A DNA stretch of 64,000 nt, taken from positions 124,001 through 188,000 of the forward strand of contig JBBBDQ010001157.1 of the NCBI GenBank assembly GCA_037127315.1, given 5' to 3'. A program made the position numbers and the translations under genes. Source of the stretch: Ascarosepion bandense. Lineage: Eukaryota > Mollusca > Cephalopoda > Sepiida > Sepiidae. Below are positions 10,741 through 22,600 of the stretch, piece by piece (the first letter of the stretch is position 1; every line of letters starts with the position of its first letter). The notes below the pieces were generated by a model. That model saw nothing but the letters and a program-made list of their open reading frames with translations, was not told the origin of the DNA and did not search any database.

Positions 10741-11821
10741 AAACTTTACCAAATACAAGGCTGAACAGCTACTTGTAATAGAAGCTTACTGAATATTAGA
10801 GAAGTTAGAAGGAAGTAAACATTATTAGGATAAGAAGAAAAATCAATGAAGAAGTTAAAACTGTGGTGTTTGGAGAATCATACACGGTTTATTTATTCAT
10901 CCACAAATAAGCAGTTATCGAGAAAAATGCCGAGTGAAATTTCCTACTTATGAATACAATAGAGATGAAATGTGGGTGATTAGATTTCTAGAGTCGGAGC
11001 CGTAAATATCAGAACTAGTGGAATTCATCAGAATGTTTGACATGAAAATAACGAGAGAATAATGATAGAATTTCACCTTTGTGTCTGTGGGGAAAGAGGC
11101 CGTAGAGTGGAAAATAAATCACCACTACAAGACCGTGTAAACGTTTATGAACGATATCAAAACGGGAAAGGAAGAGTTGACAGCTCCCGTCCCGACATGT
11201 GAGCAATACGCTATTTTTGGTTTAATCTGATCCTTTTAGAGATAAAGCATGGCAAAAGAAGTTAGGTACTTTCTGAAACGCTCAAAGGAAACGACCGTTT
11301 TCTTCAGTTTCTCTAGCGATTTTGTTAATTTTTAAAGATGAGCTTATTCTTCATATCTTCAAACATCTCCACCTTCACCGCAATCTGTCCGATCCCGCAG
11401 CAATCTGGTTTATAGGATCCAGCAGATTTTTAGTTGTGTCACCGAAGAGACAGGGATCGCAGTAGAATTTGTCTTTTAGGGTGGTGGGGATTTTCTCTGG
11501 TCATACAATTCCAGGTCACGGTCCTTGGTCCTAGTGTAGTAAAACTTGCCAGTTTTAAGAAGCAGAAAGTTCATCCTAACCATATCCATGAACTGTCTGC
11601 TTGGGCAGCATAGAACGACTTGTCTCAGTTGCATACATTGTCAACAAAAGCATTTTGTTTCTTTACCTTCTTGTCGAGCTCTGTAAAATCCAACGTATTT
11701 TGCTAGTTACAATGTTGCCTTCTTTCTACTGTATTCTGTAAGAAACAGAGCAAAACAGCTACCAATTAATTATATTTATTCTGATGAATATTTTACTGTT
11801 TCTCGCTGACATGGATAGTGG
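10741..11821. other. no gene seen
   Basis: Several frames of about 60 codons occur without recognisable similarity. Base composition is slightly less AT-rich around 11,340-11,560, but I could not assign it. Confidence 0.55.
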
Positions 11822-12055
11822 TATGTAGAAATTGTAAATTTTAACGCCCCCAAAACAAAACTGCTTTCATCTAACGACCATAGAGAAGCTTTTCTACCTG
11901 TTATTAGCATGGCTGACACTAGATTCCAGGAGAAAAGCACATTGCGCCGTCTTGGCCTCACGTTCTCTACTGATTTGAAGCGGAGCGGCTGCATCAAACC
12001 AATAGCTGGATCTACTGCAAGGAATGTTGGATCACAGCGACGTACCAGATTTGTT
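11822..12055 (+). mobile_element. LINE family 1 fragment
   Basis: The plus strand translates to NFNAPKTKLLSSNDHREAF, then RRLGLTFSTDLKRSG and SIAKxT-like IAGSTARNVG. This is the same RT segment as the start of the 8.7-kb copy, without its A/C-rich insert. It is truncated at both ends. Confidence 0.82.
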
Positions 12056-12620
12056 TCTTTTTATTAAGGTTCAATAGTCAATGTCTAGGCAGAAAATGTT
12101 CAATTGTTCGTTCACCCACTCTAAGCCCTTTAATGTATTTTCACGATGTGATCAAAGACAGTCTAGTGCCTCGTCAGTTTCATAGGGTCCGCAAACAACT
12201 TGAGCTAAAATTGCCTAAGTTTGTGACCCCTCGAGAGAAACCACTCTGTCGACTGGCGTTGTTGAATACGCCGACTGCACCTCTATAGACAAATAAGTCC
12301 CCTTTCTAATCAGTCACCTGTTTGTCGTAGGTGGCAACCACTAATACGTGACAATGGAAACCTGGACTCTGAGCTGTCCGTGACACGGTTCTGTAACTGG
12401 TCATATGACGGGAAACGCTCCACTCTTACAACCATTACTTATACATTCCCTCACAAGAGGTAAGAGGGAGTAGCCGGAGGAGAGCGTTCTCAGAACGGCC
12501 CGAAATCAGCCGAGAGTCGGTCTACAAACACTGCCACCTTAACGACCATTACGAGTCCTAGTTCTAAGGCCGAGAGCCGAATCATAGTATTCCACACTAA
12601 CTCGTATTATCGTTCCTACT
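12056..12620. other. unassigned moderately GC-rich island
   Basis: This stretch is visibly richer in GC than its flanks and contains many CpG and TCG/CCG words (for example CGGCCCGAAATCAGCCGAGA). No long frame is open and no RNA fold is recognised. It could be part of an LTR element or a decayed exon. Confidence 0.4.
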
Positions 12621-13235
12621 AGCCAAGTTTCAAGTATTGTATTCTTTTCATATTTAATATATATTCGTATTTTCCTATTTGATTGTTTTTGCATTATTCT
12701 TACTGGACCTTTAACCGAGTCTACAACAAATAGTGAAAAAAAGAACAAAAAAACAAAACAAAACAAAAAAAACAACAAAAAACAAAAAGAAAAAAATAAT
12801 AGAAAAGGATGTGGGAACCAACTTGTAAACTTGAACAATGAGAAATACGCATATAGCATACTAAAATGGTATGATAAATCGTACCCACACGGAAGACTTA
12901 ACACTTCATAAATAGTTATCAGAAATAGTGACCTCTCCCTACATCAGAGGAAATAAATGCAGCTTTAGGAAAGCAAGGGGTCACCAACAAACGACGCATA
13001 TGTATAAAAAGAAACGATTAAGAAATCTAAGCACACACATCATTATCATCATCATCCTTCGACCAACCGATGCTTGGTCGGAAATCTATCGACAATTCCA
13101 CCTCACACAACACGGTCAAGTATTGCTGTACTCAAATTCTGGTGCTGAGAGTTAACCTCATAGACTTCGTTTGGTAGCTAATACAGACATGGATCACCGG
13201 TCCTACATTCGGGCGTTTTTATATACGTGACATCA
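12620..13235. other. AT-rich DNA, no gene seen
   Basis: An A/C-rich low-complexity tract (about 12,735-12,800) and short frames only. Confidence 0.55.
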
Positions 13236-13475
13236 TCTCACAGAAGATTGCCAACCAAGACTCAAGACTTGTTCTCAGCCATACGGTTAATAACTGCTTT
13301 TCTCGAAGTAGGTTAACAATTGCAGTAGACCAGTTACCAACCAAGGCTATAGAACCCAGTCTGATCGACTCACCAATAACGACGGGGTGGAGAAGAAGTG
13401 GATTCATACCTTTCCCAGTGGTATTAACACGTAAGTGAATGCAATGAAATTGACTGGAATCCATATATCTTGACG
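13236..13475 (-). mobile_element. degenerate tRNA SINE (family A), minus strand
   Basis: It contains reverse-complement body blocks: CAGAAGATTGCCAACCAA, CAACCAAGGCTATAGAACCC, GGATTCATACCTTTCCCAG and GTAAGTGAATGCAATGAA. The tail and the B-box region are decayed. Confidence 0.72.
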
Positions 13476-13600
13476 TTTCATAAAGTCTCAATCCCTGAAG
13501 AAATAAAAATTCGATTTACGGTTGAAAAGACCCAGGTTGTATGAGTGAAGAGTGTATATAAAATTAAATCTTCTCATTGCAAAGAGAATCCAGCCTTTTC

Positions 13601-13601
<1 letters not shown>

Positions 13602-13674
<73 letters not shown>
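13602..13674. repeat. (CA)n microsatellite
   Basis: About 36 CA units, followed by a short TA run. Confidence 0.98.
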
Positions 13675-13682
<8 letters not shown>

Positions 13683-14249
13683 AATAAAAGAGAAATAAAT
13701 ATAGAATTATTGAAGCGATATATTTTCCCAAGGCCATATTTATACCAAATATAGTTCAGACAGTCAAACAGTCAATCCAATTAGCAGCATTAATATGAAT
13801 AATATATAATAATATACAACAATATAATATACAATAATATACAACAATATAATATACAATAATATACAACACAACGGACAAATATAGAGTACTCATCTGG
13901 CAGTTGGTAGAGCTAGGATCAAACGTTTGGTCTACATTCCAAGAACCCCTAAAAAGAATATGCAAAGCTGAAAGCTGAGAAACAGAAATACTAATTAAAT
14001 CGGAAGAACTTATATTAAATCCACATACTACGGCTCAAATACTACCTATACAAAACTCTAAATCCTCCACCTAAAGCAAACACCATTTGACAAAAATTCA
14101 AAAGATCATCAGTAATACATTTTTTCTTGTCGGAACCTATATCATCACAATGTGGAATACTTTATAACAAAAGTGATGAACATATAAACAAAAACGAACA
14201 GAAATTAAGTGAAATTGGCCAGACTATATACCCAAATACATATGAAAAA

Positions 14250-14532
14250 ATCGAATTTAAACTCCCTTCCACAAGTCTGCTTTCCCGACAGTTACAATCT
14301 CCAGGTGTTTAAATGTAGGGTCAATAGACACCTCCTATCACACTAACTCCCAACTATTCTCAGAACACTCTCATCTACCCAACCCTCATCCTCGGTATCC
14401 TTACCCGCCTATCACCCACCCTCTGACATTTCCTATATTTAATCATCCTTTCTCCACTCTACGTAGCCCCCTGCGCAGTAGTGGCAGTGACATGCCTTGC
14501 TCGGGGTGAAACGCTTATAAAAAAAAAAAAAT
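14250..14532 (+). mobile_element. LINE family 1, 3' end
   Basis: The plus strand keeps the last residues of ORF2 (CFPDSYNLQVFKCRVNRHLL), then a 3' UTR with TAGCCCCCTGCGCAGTAGTG and CTTGCTCGGGGTGAAACG, then poly-A at about 14,519-14,531. It is 5'-truncated. Confidence 0.84.
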
Positions 14533-15565
14533 CTCAGCGTCCTCTGTCCTTCGTGCGCAAGTATAGTATCATCAGCATCTCTTCAGTCTGGTCAAGTTCT
14601 ATAGGACGAAATGCATCACATGAAATTTTTTTCACTTTCTCATTAACTTTCTTCAAATTTTCTGGTATATGAAAAATGTATCTTTTGCTATCACACACAC
14701 ACACATATATATGCAGTATAGTAAGGATGTGGTCCTATTGTCCAGATAAGAGTCAATAGTTATCATACAACATACTAATATACATTTAAATATCAGAAGG
14801 TTGAAGGTTGGATGTTGAAATATGGAAGGATAAAATATTTCGTTTCTACATTACAGCAAATTTTATAAACAGAATGACAAATTTGTAAGAAGAAAATATA
14901 AGTGAAACTTTTGTTAAATAAACATTATAGCATATTTGTGAGAAAAAATGTTTATTGAGAAAACGCATGTAGTTCTGTAGTTAAAATTGTTAAAAGAGAA
15001 ATGTAAGTATTTAAAATATCCACAGAAGTTTAGAGTTCATGATTGTATAGTGTCCCTGGCGTATAAAGATAGTAGAAGAATGTAAAGTCTTATGTTCCTT
15101 CCTTTTTTCGGTAAGTTGGAGACAGGGTGAGAAAAAAGAAGTAAAGAAATAGTACTTAGCGTGTCCTGTTGTGTTCTTTGGCGGTGTGGAATGAAAAAGA
15201 AGAAAAGGAAATTGGCAGTAAAGGCGAAACGTGACCAAGTCAGCTTGAAGTTTTTTCCTTACATTGTGAGATGCTATCATATACCGCCCCCTTCTGACAG
15301 ATTTTGACCGGTGAGGGAATTTCTCATGTTTGCCGCTTTCAGCGGGCATTTTCATTCTAGGTGTGAAAAAACGTCATATTGTGAATTTTCTATTTCTAAT
15401 TCAATCAGGATACAGAATTTTGCTTTTCACACTAACCTGTGTATTTTATTTGGTCTAGATTTTTCCAAAATATTTTTTGAAAAAATATTTTGTTTGAATC
15501 CACTTTTGCGGGTGTGCAATTTTACCTTGTCTGTTATAGTTGGCTTTTTCGAAAAATTTTTTATT
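14533..15565. other. no gene recognised
   Basis: Two open frames of 105-114 codons overlap on opposite strands at 15,011-15,628. Neither shows a domain, and the plus-strand one runs into a 32-bp tandem repeat, so they are probably chance frames. Confidence 0.5.
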
Positions 15566-15661
15566 TGTGTTCTGGGTTTTTCCAAAATTCTTTTAGTCGT
15601 GTCCTGGGTTTTTCCAAAATGCTTTTAGTCGTGTCCTGGGTTTTTCCAAAATGCTTTTAGT
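15566..15661. repeat. 32-bp tandem repeat, 3 copies
   Basis: Three consecutive units of the type GTCCTGGGTTTTTCCAAAAT plus GCTTTTAGTCGT. A short duplicated CGTTTGGATCCGAT pair follows immediately (about 15,662-15,697). Confidence 0.9.
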
Positions 15662-15796
15662 CGTTTGGATCCGATGTTTTTCGTTTGGATCCGATTTTAC
15701 TTTGTGCGATTGAGTTAGTTGATGGCTCATATAGGATTTGTATCTTATAAGCTATAAGCTGGCTCTTAACGTACCTCAATTGTACAGGGTGAACTT

Positions 15797-15799
<3 letters not shown>

Positions 15800-15838
<39 letters not shown>
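15800..15838. repeat. (TA)n microsatellite
   Basis: A pure TA run. Confidence 0.97.
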
Positions 15839-15841
<3 letters not shown>

Positions 15842-16161
15842 GCCGACTCAAGGTCCAGCCATGTTCAACACACGACGGTTCGGATTCGCTACCACTATAA
15901 ATCACAAATAATACATTTACACAACCATGATATTATTTTCATGTTTTGATTGTGTAACTAACTACATCGAAATCACCTCTTGAAAATGGTTAAATTATTG
16001 GTCGAGATTCGACGATATTGACAGTTTTTGTACTCTCTCACTCCCACAAAACGAAAAACATGTAAAAATATTTATTATTACTCCAAAAACTAAATAAAAA
16101 CTAATAAAATTTTCTTCTTCCATCATAATTAACGAAAGATTTTAAAAAGAACCGTTGCTGG

Positions 16162-16162
<1 letters not shown>

Positions 16163-16223
<61 letters not shown>
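16163..16223. repeat. (CA)n(TA)n microsatellite
   Basis: A CA run of about 25 units followed by six TA units. Confidence 0.97.
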
Positions 16224-16689
16224 TAGAAAACATACATCTTATCCTACGTCGGTTGCACGACTCGTCGTTTCATGCATTATGCAATCATCTGGTACATATG
16301 ACCAGTTAAGATATTTGAATTTAAGTTAACTCGAGGTTCATGGCAGTTAAATCTTATAATATTAGAGTAATATTTTTAATTTATCAAAAGTAAATTTTAA
16401 GTAGACAAAAATTACATGGAGATAAAAAAAATAAAATTAAAATTTTAACTTTTTTTTTTCCTCGTAAATATTACTATTAATAATTAGGAATTTATCTCCC
16501 TGAAATTTAGCAATAACTTTTTAAAGTTAAATTTTTTTTTTATTCCCAAGTAATTTTTGTCTATTTAAAATTTACACTATAATATTTATTAATATATAAT
16601 TAATAGCTCTGTTTATACTGCGTTGAGTACTGTTTTGTTAATACGTGAATAGTATTTGTACTCTTGTAGCTTATAATACCTTTTGATTT

Positions 16690-17078
16690 GGTATTTCTCC
16701 CAAACCCTGTTTTTCAATCCATTTGCTGGAGCCCATCAAGTATGTCACGCGTTGTTTTACCCTGTCTCTCTGTCCTTCTATTCGCCCTGTGTGTATCAGA
16801 TTCTCCGAACAATTCTTCTTTATTACGTGTCCCAGAAACCTTAGCTGATTTGAAACCTTTCCTGATGCTAAGTACAAGTTTCTTATTAGTTTACATTTTC
16901 TCCAAAATCTCGTAGTTGCTCAGATTTTCTGTCGATGGTATTTTCAGCAATCTTTTGTAGAACCACATTTCTAGTGCTTTGAGTTTTCCCGTCATCTTTG
17001 ACGAGATTATTCATAATTTGCTGCCATATAGGAGGACAGATACTACGTAAAAATCTAGTACTCTTTTTTCTTTGGTTT
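16690..17078 (-). mobile_element. LINE family 2, 3' end, minus strand
   Basis: The minus-strand translation gives NQLRFLGHVIKKNCSENLI, then HTGRIEGQRDRVKQRVTYL and SSKWIEKQGLGEIP, the conserved C-terminal block of the family. Upstream, STRFLRSICPPIWQQIMN corresponds to the segment before it, in another frame. The fragment ends at about 17,078, where mariner sequence begins. Confidence 0.85.
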
Positions 17079-17079
17079 A

Positions 17080-18045
17080 GACGTTTCAAAAATAATGATT
17101 TTGATGTTGAAGATAAAAAACGCTCTATCATTATCCACAAAGTTTGAAGACGAAGAATTGGAGGCATTACTTCATGAAGACTCATGTCAGGCACAAGCTG
17201 AACATGTAGGATCATTAGGATTTGATCACACAACTGTTTCAAAACGTTTGAAAGCGTTAGGAAAGATTCAAAAGCAAGTTTATTGGGTTCTAAACGAATT
17301 GAAGCCAAGAGATATCGAACGGTATCTTGTCACGTGTGAACAGTGGCTTCAACGGCAGATAATGAAAGTTATGTTTGCATCGTATCGTGACCGGCGATGA
17401 AAAGTAGATGCACTATCATAGCCTTACGCGTAGAAGATCGTGGGGTAAGCCCGGCCATGGATCAACATCGGCGGCAAAGACGAATATCCATGGTTCGAAG
17501 TTTCCGCTCTGCATTTGGTATGATCCGCTGTGTGTAGTTTATTATAAGCTGCTCAAACCGACCGAAAACATTACGGGAGATCGCTATCGACTACAATTGG
17601 TGCGTTTGAGCCAAGCCTCGCAGAAAAATGGTCGCTATATGGGCAGAGACACGATAAAGTGATTTTGCATTATGACAATGCTACGCCACATGTTGCAAAA
17701 CGGGTGAGAAACTAGTTGGAAACTCTTAAATGGGAAATCTTATCCAACCCACTGTATTCCCCAGACATTACTCCGTCTGATTATCACTTGTTCCGATCGA
17801 TGGTACATGGCCTGGTAGAGCATCACTTTCATTCTTATGAAGATGTCAAAAAATGGGTCGAGGCGTGGTTAGCCTCAAAATACAGGTTTTTTCCGACATG
17901 GAGTTTAAATTCTGCCAGAAAGATGGGAAAAAATAGTGACTAGCGATGGACAATACTTTTAGTGATATGTTTCACACGAATTCATATTTGTAAATAAAAC
18001 ATTACATTTCATTAAAAATCAGCAAGAAATTATTCAAGGTCCTAA
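17080..18045 (+). mobile_element. degenerate mariner transposon
   Basis: The plus strand reads most of a mariner transposase through several frameshifts. It has the DNA-binding block FEDEELEALLHEDSCQ and TTVSKRLKALGKIQKQ, the LKPRDIERYLVTCEQWLQRQ linker, GKPGHGSTSAAKTNIHGSK, LVRLSQASQKNG, the second catalytic Asp region HYDNATPHVAKRV, and PDITPSDYHLFRSMVHGL around the third Asp. It is 5'-truncated where it meets LINE sequence at about 17,080. The end near 18,045 is approximate. No intact frame remains. Confidence 0.88.
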
Positions 18046-18885
18046 TATAATATTCTTGTATCATATAATATTTGGGAAAATGCATTTAAAGAGCCACATG
18101 TAAAATGTTTATAATAATAATAATAACATAGAATAAATAAATGAATAATAGCAGACGTTTATATTATTTTCATCCTTACAATATTATATCCTTTAGAGTG
18201 TAAAGTTTCTCAAAATTAAAATCGTGATATTTTGATTTCAAATTAAATCTACCAGGTCCTGGGATAATGCACTCTTAAAACAAACAAAATTAAAAAAAAA
18301 CAAAAACAAAAAACAAAACAAAAAAAAACAAAAAAAAACAAACTCTTATATGCCGAGACTGGAATTATTAAAAAAAAATGTTTATCACTTAGTCTGCCGA
18401 CTTCATGGGTTGATGCTCTGTTAAAGGAGCGCATATGACAAATGACACTCAGTACATTCTTTTGAAGAGAAAATTCAAGGTGTTAATTACATCCTTTACT
18501 AAGAGACATATCCAGGGGCTGAATGAACGGGTAGATACTTTGTTGTTACTGAATAGAAGTAATTACTGATAATAAAATAAAAGCAACGCATTTTGAACGT
18601 TATTTCTAGATTTAAGTTTTTATTACATTATTGACAAATCATTTACATTGGTAACCTCAAAAATCTTTTTCTTTCAGTAATGTTGTGTTTGGGTAAAAGA
18701 GATAAAAACAATAAAAACAATTGAAAAATGAATAAAATAAATAAGTTAATTTTCCCAAGTCATGAAAGAACCGCTTTCTGGTCAGACATGCGATTTTATG
18801 ACCCCATTTCTGAAAAGGATGTAGTATTTCCTTTTCCATTTTCTGACGTGATCGTTCGGATGTGTTTTTAGCAGGCCTACGGATG
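18046..18885. other. AT-rich DNA, no gene seen
   Basis: A/C-rich low-complexity stretch at 18,275-18,342. No coding or RNA signal. Confidence 0.6.
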
Positions 18886-19195
18886 TGCGTTGTGGTCCAG
18901 TGGATATCGGCTCGGAACGAGAAGCCGGGGAGCCGAGTTCGAATTCCAGTTGAATCCGTTGTATTCACTTACGCGTAAATACCTTTGGGAAAGGTATTAA
19001 TCCGTCTGCTTCCTTCCAGTTATGGGTTAAATAGCAGAACAGATTGGGTTCTATAGCCTTGGTCGGCAACTAGTCTACCGCAGAAAGCAATGGCAACCTA
19101 CTGCGGGATAATCTTCTGCCCAGTCAGTCATGTCTCTTTCGAGACATGATCGCCCAAGCGTGTATCACGTATGGCACTTAACTAACTGACTGACT
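18886..19195 (+). mobile_element. tRNA-derived SINE (family A), near full length
   Basis: The head has GGATGTGCGTTGTGGTCCAG (A box) and CCGAGTTCGAATTCC (B box). The body includes CCTTTGGGAAAGGTATTAAT, GTTATGGGTTAAATAGCAG and CTACTGCGGGATAATCTTC. The tail holds a perfect hairpin, CATGTCTC/GAGACATG, then CGCCCAAGCGTGTATCACGT and ACTAACTGACTGACT. It is one of the best copies in the window. Confidence 0.92.
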
Positions 19196-19611
19196 CATGG
19201 AATTCAGGGATTCTAACTCAGCGCGATGCTGACTTGAGTTCGACCGTCTTTAGCCGTTCTTATGCTTACTTTCCATCAATTATTTCTAAACTAAAAAAAA
19301 GAAGAAAGGCATACTCAAGAGCCGTTTAACTTCGATTTAGTACAGTCAACCAAAATGACATAAAAGTCCGTAGCAGAAACTCAAGTGTTTTTGTAAGCGT
19401 CTTATATTTTCTCGCTTATATACTGAACACACACTATCTAAAAATACGCACAATACCCACAACCATGTTATACTCCACAGTTGTTTTAATTTATGACAAC
19501 TGTTTATTTTCTAATTGTAATTCATTTCTATAGCAAAATCTTTATCAAAGTAGTTTCACAGTGAAGTATTATCAGTGTATGTGTACAGTAAAATTTGTTG
19601 AAATACAAAAT

Positions 19612-22600
19612 TGTAGTGGTGAATATTCGTCGCCAAGTTGTTGTGGCCTTGTTAGAGCCAGGAAAAAAGACACGGAAATAAGAAGGTAGGTTCAAACAGT
19701 GTATTAGAATAACAGAACATATATACAAATACGAGTGTTAGTGCCAGGAAGAAAGACACGGCAACAAGAAAGTCGGTTCAAACTGTATATTAGAATAACA
19801 GAACATATATACAAATACGAGTGTTAGTGCTAGAAAGAAAGACACGGAAACAAGAAAGTAGGTCCAAACAGTGTATTAGAATAACAGAACATATATACAA
19901 ATACAAGTGTTAGTACCAGGAAGAAAGACACGGAAACAAGAAGGTAGGTTCAAACAGTGTATTAGAATAACAGAACTTATATACAAAAGGAGTGTTAGTG
20001 CCAGGAAGAAAGACACGGAAACAAGAAGGTAGGTTCAAAATGTATATTAGAATAACAGAACATATATACAAATAGGAGTGTTAGGGCCAGGAAGAAAGAC
20101 ACGGAAACAAGGAGGTAGGTTCAAACAGTGTATTAGAATAACAGAACATATATACAAATAGGAGTGTTAGGACCAGGAAGAAAGACACGGAAACAAGGAT
20201 GTAGGTTCAAACAGTGTAGTAGAATAACAGAACATATATACAAATACGAGTGTTAGTGCCAGGAAGAAAGACACGGAAACAAGAAGGTCGGTTCAAACTG
20301 TATATTAGAATAATAGAACATATATACAAATACGAGTGTTAGTGCCAGGAAGAAAGACACGGAAACAAGAAAGTAGGTTCAAACAGTGTATTAGAATAAC
20401 AGAACATATATACAAATAGGAGTGTTAGGACCAGGAAGAAAGACACGGAAACAAGGATGTAGGTTCAAACAGTGTAGTAGAATAACAGAACATATATACA
20501 AATACGAGTGTTAGTGTCAGGAAGAAAGACACGGAAACAAGAAGGTCGGTTCAAACTGTATATTAGAATAACAGAACATATATACAAATACGAGTGTTAG
20601 TGCTAGAAAGAAAGACACGGAAACAAGAAAGTAGGTTCAAACAGTGTATTAGAATAACAGAACATATATACAAATACGCGTGTTAGTGCCAAGAAGAAAG
20701 ACCCGGAAACAAGAATTTAGGTTCAGACAGTATATTAGAATAATAGAACATATATACAAATACGAGTGCTAGCGCCAGGAAGAAAGATACGGAAACAAGG
20801 AGGTAGGTTCAAACAGTGCATTAGAATAACAAAACATATATACAAATACGAGTGATAGGGCCAGGAAGAAAGACACGGAAACAAGAATTTAGGTTCAGAC
20901 AGTGTATTAGAATAATAGAACATATTTAAATACGAGTGTTAGTGTCAGGAAGAAAGACACGGAAACAAGGAGGTAGGTTCAAACAGTGTATTAGAATAAC
21001 AGAACATATATACAAATACAAGTGTTAGGGCCAGGAAGAAAGACACGGAAACAAGAAAGTAGGTTCAAACAGTGTATTAGAATAACAGAACATGTATACA
21101 AATACGAGTGTTAGGGCCAGGAAGAAAGACACGGAAACAAGAAGGTAGGTTCAAACAGTGTATTAGAATAATAGAACATATATACAAATACGAGTGTTAG
21201 TGCCAGGAAGAAAGACACGGAAACAAGAAAGTAGGTTCAAACAGTGTATTAGAATAACAGAACATATATACAAATAGGAGTGTTAGGACCAGAAGAAAGA
21301 CAATGGAAACAAGGAGGTAGGTTCAACAGTATTAGAATAACAGAACATATATACAAATACGAGTGTTAGTGCCAGGAAGAGACACGGAAACAAGAATATT
21401 TATTCAAACTGTATTAGAATACGAACATATATACAAATACGAGTGTTAGTGTTGGAAAGAAAGGTACACGGAAACAAGAATGTCGGTTCAAATTGCAGGC
21501 TAGAATAACAGAACATATATACAAATACGAGTACAAGTGTCAGGAAGAAAGATGACGTTAAGGAGGTTGTCCAAACAGTGGTGTATTAGAATAACAGAAC
21601 ATATATACAAATACGAGTGTTAGTGCCAGGAAGAAAGACACGGAAACAATAGGTTCAAACAGTGTATGAGAATAATAGAAATATATATACAAATATGAGT
21701 GTTAGTGCCAGGAAGAAAGAGCACAAACAAGAGTAGTAGGTTCAAACAGTGTATTAGAAACAACAGAACATACAAACAGGAGTGTTAGGCTAGGAAGAAA
21801 GAGCCAAACAAGGAGGTAGGCCCGTGCCATAGAACAGAAATATATATACAATACGAGTGTTAGTGCTAGAAGAAGAATACGGAAACAAGAAGAAGGGTTC
21901 AAACTGTATATTAGAATAATAGAACATATATACAAATACGAGTGTTAGTGTGCTTGAAAAAAAGAAAGACACGGAAACAAGACAAGTAGGTTTCAAATGT
22001 ATTAGAATAACAGAAATACATATACAAATAGGAGGTTAGGACCAGGAAGAAAGACACGGAAACAAGGATAATGGTTCAAACAGTGTATTAGAATAACAGA
22101 ACATATATACAAATACATGTTAGTGCCAGGAAGAAAGACACCAAACAAGAGAAGGCATGTTCAAACAGTGTATTAGAATAACAGAACATATATACAACAG
22201 AGTATAGGACCGAAAGAAAGTCACAAAACAAATAGAAGGTAGTTCAAACAGTGGGTAGAATAACAGAACATATATACAAATACGAGTATAGGTGCCAGGA
22301 AGAAAGACACAAAACAAGAAGGTAGGTTCAAACAGTTTATTAGAATAATAAAATATATATACAAATAGGAGTGAAAATTCAGGAAGAAAGTCACGAAAAC
22401 AAGGAGGTAGGTCTACAAATAGTGTAGTAGAATAATATAAATATATATACACAATATGTTAGTGCCAGGAAGAAAGACACGGAAACAAGAAGGTTGTCTA
22501 AACTGTATATTAGAATAACAGAACATATATACAAATACTATGTGTTAGTAAGCAGAAAGAAAGACACTAAATGGAGGCAGGTTCAGTGTATTAGAATAAC

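Noticed and set aside
15011..15628. Two opposite-strand frames of 105-114 codons
   Set aside because: No recognisable domain, mutually overlapping, and one enters a 32-bp tandem repeat.
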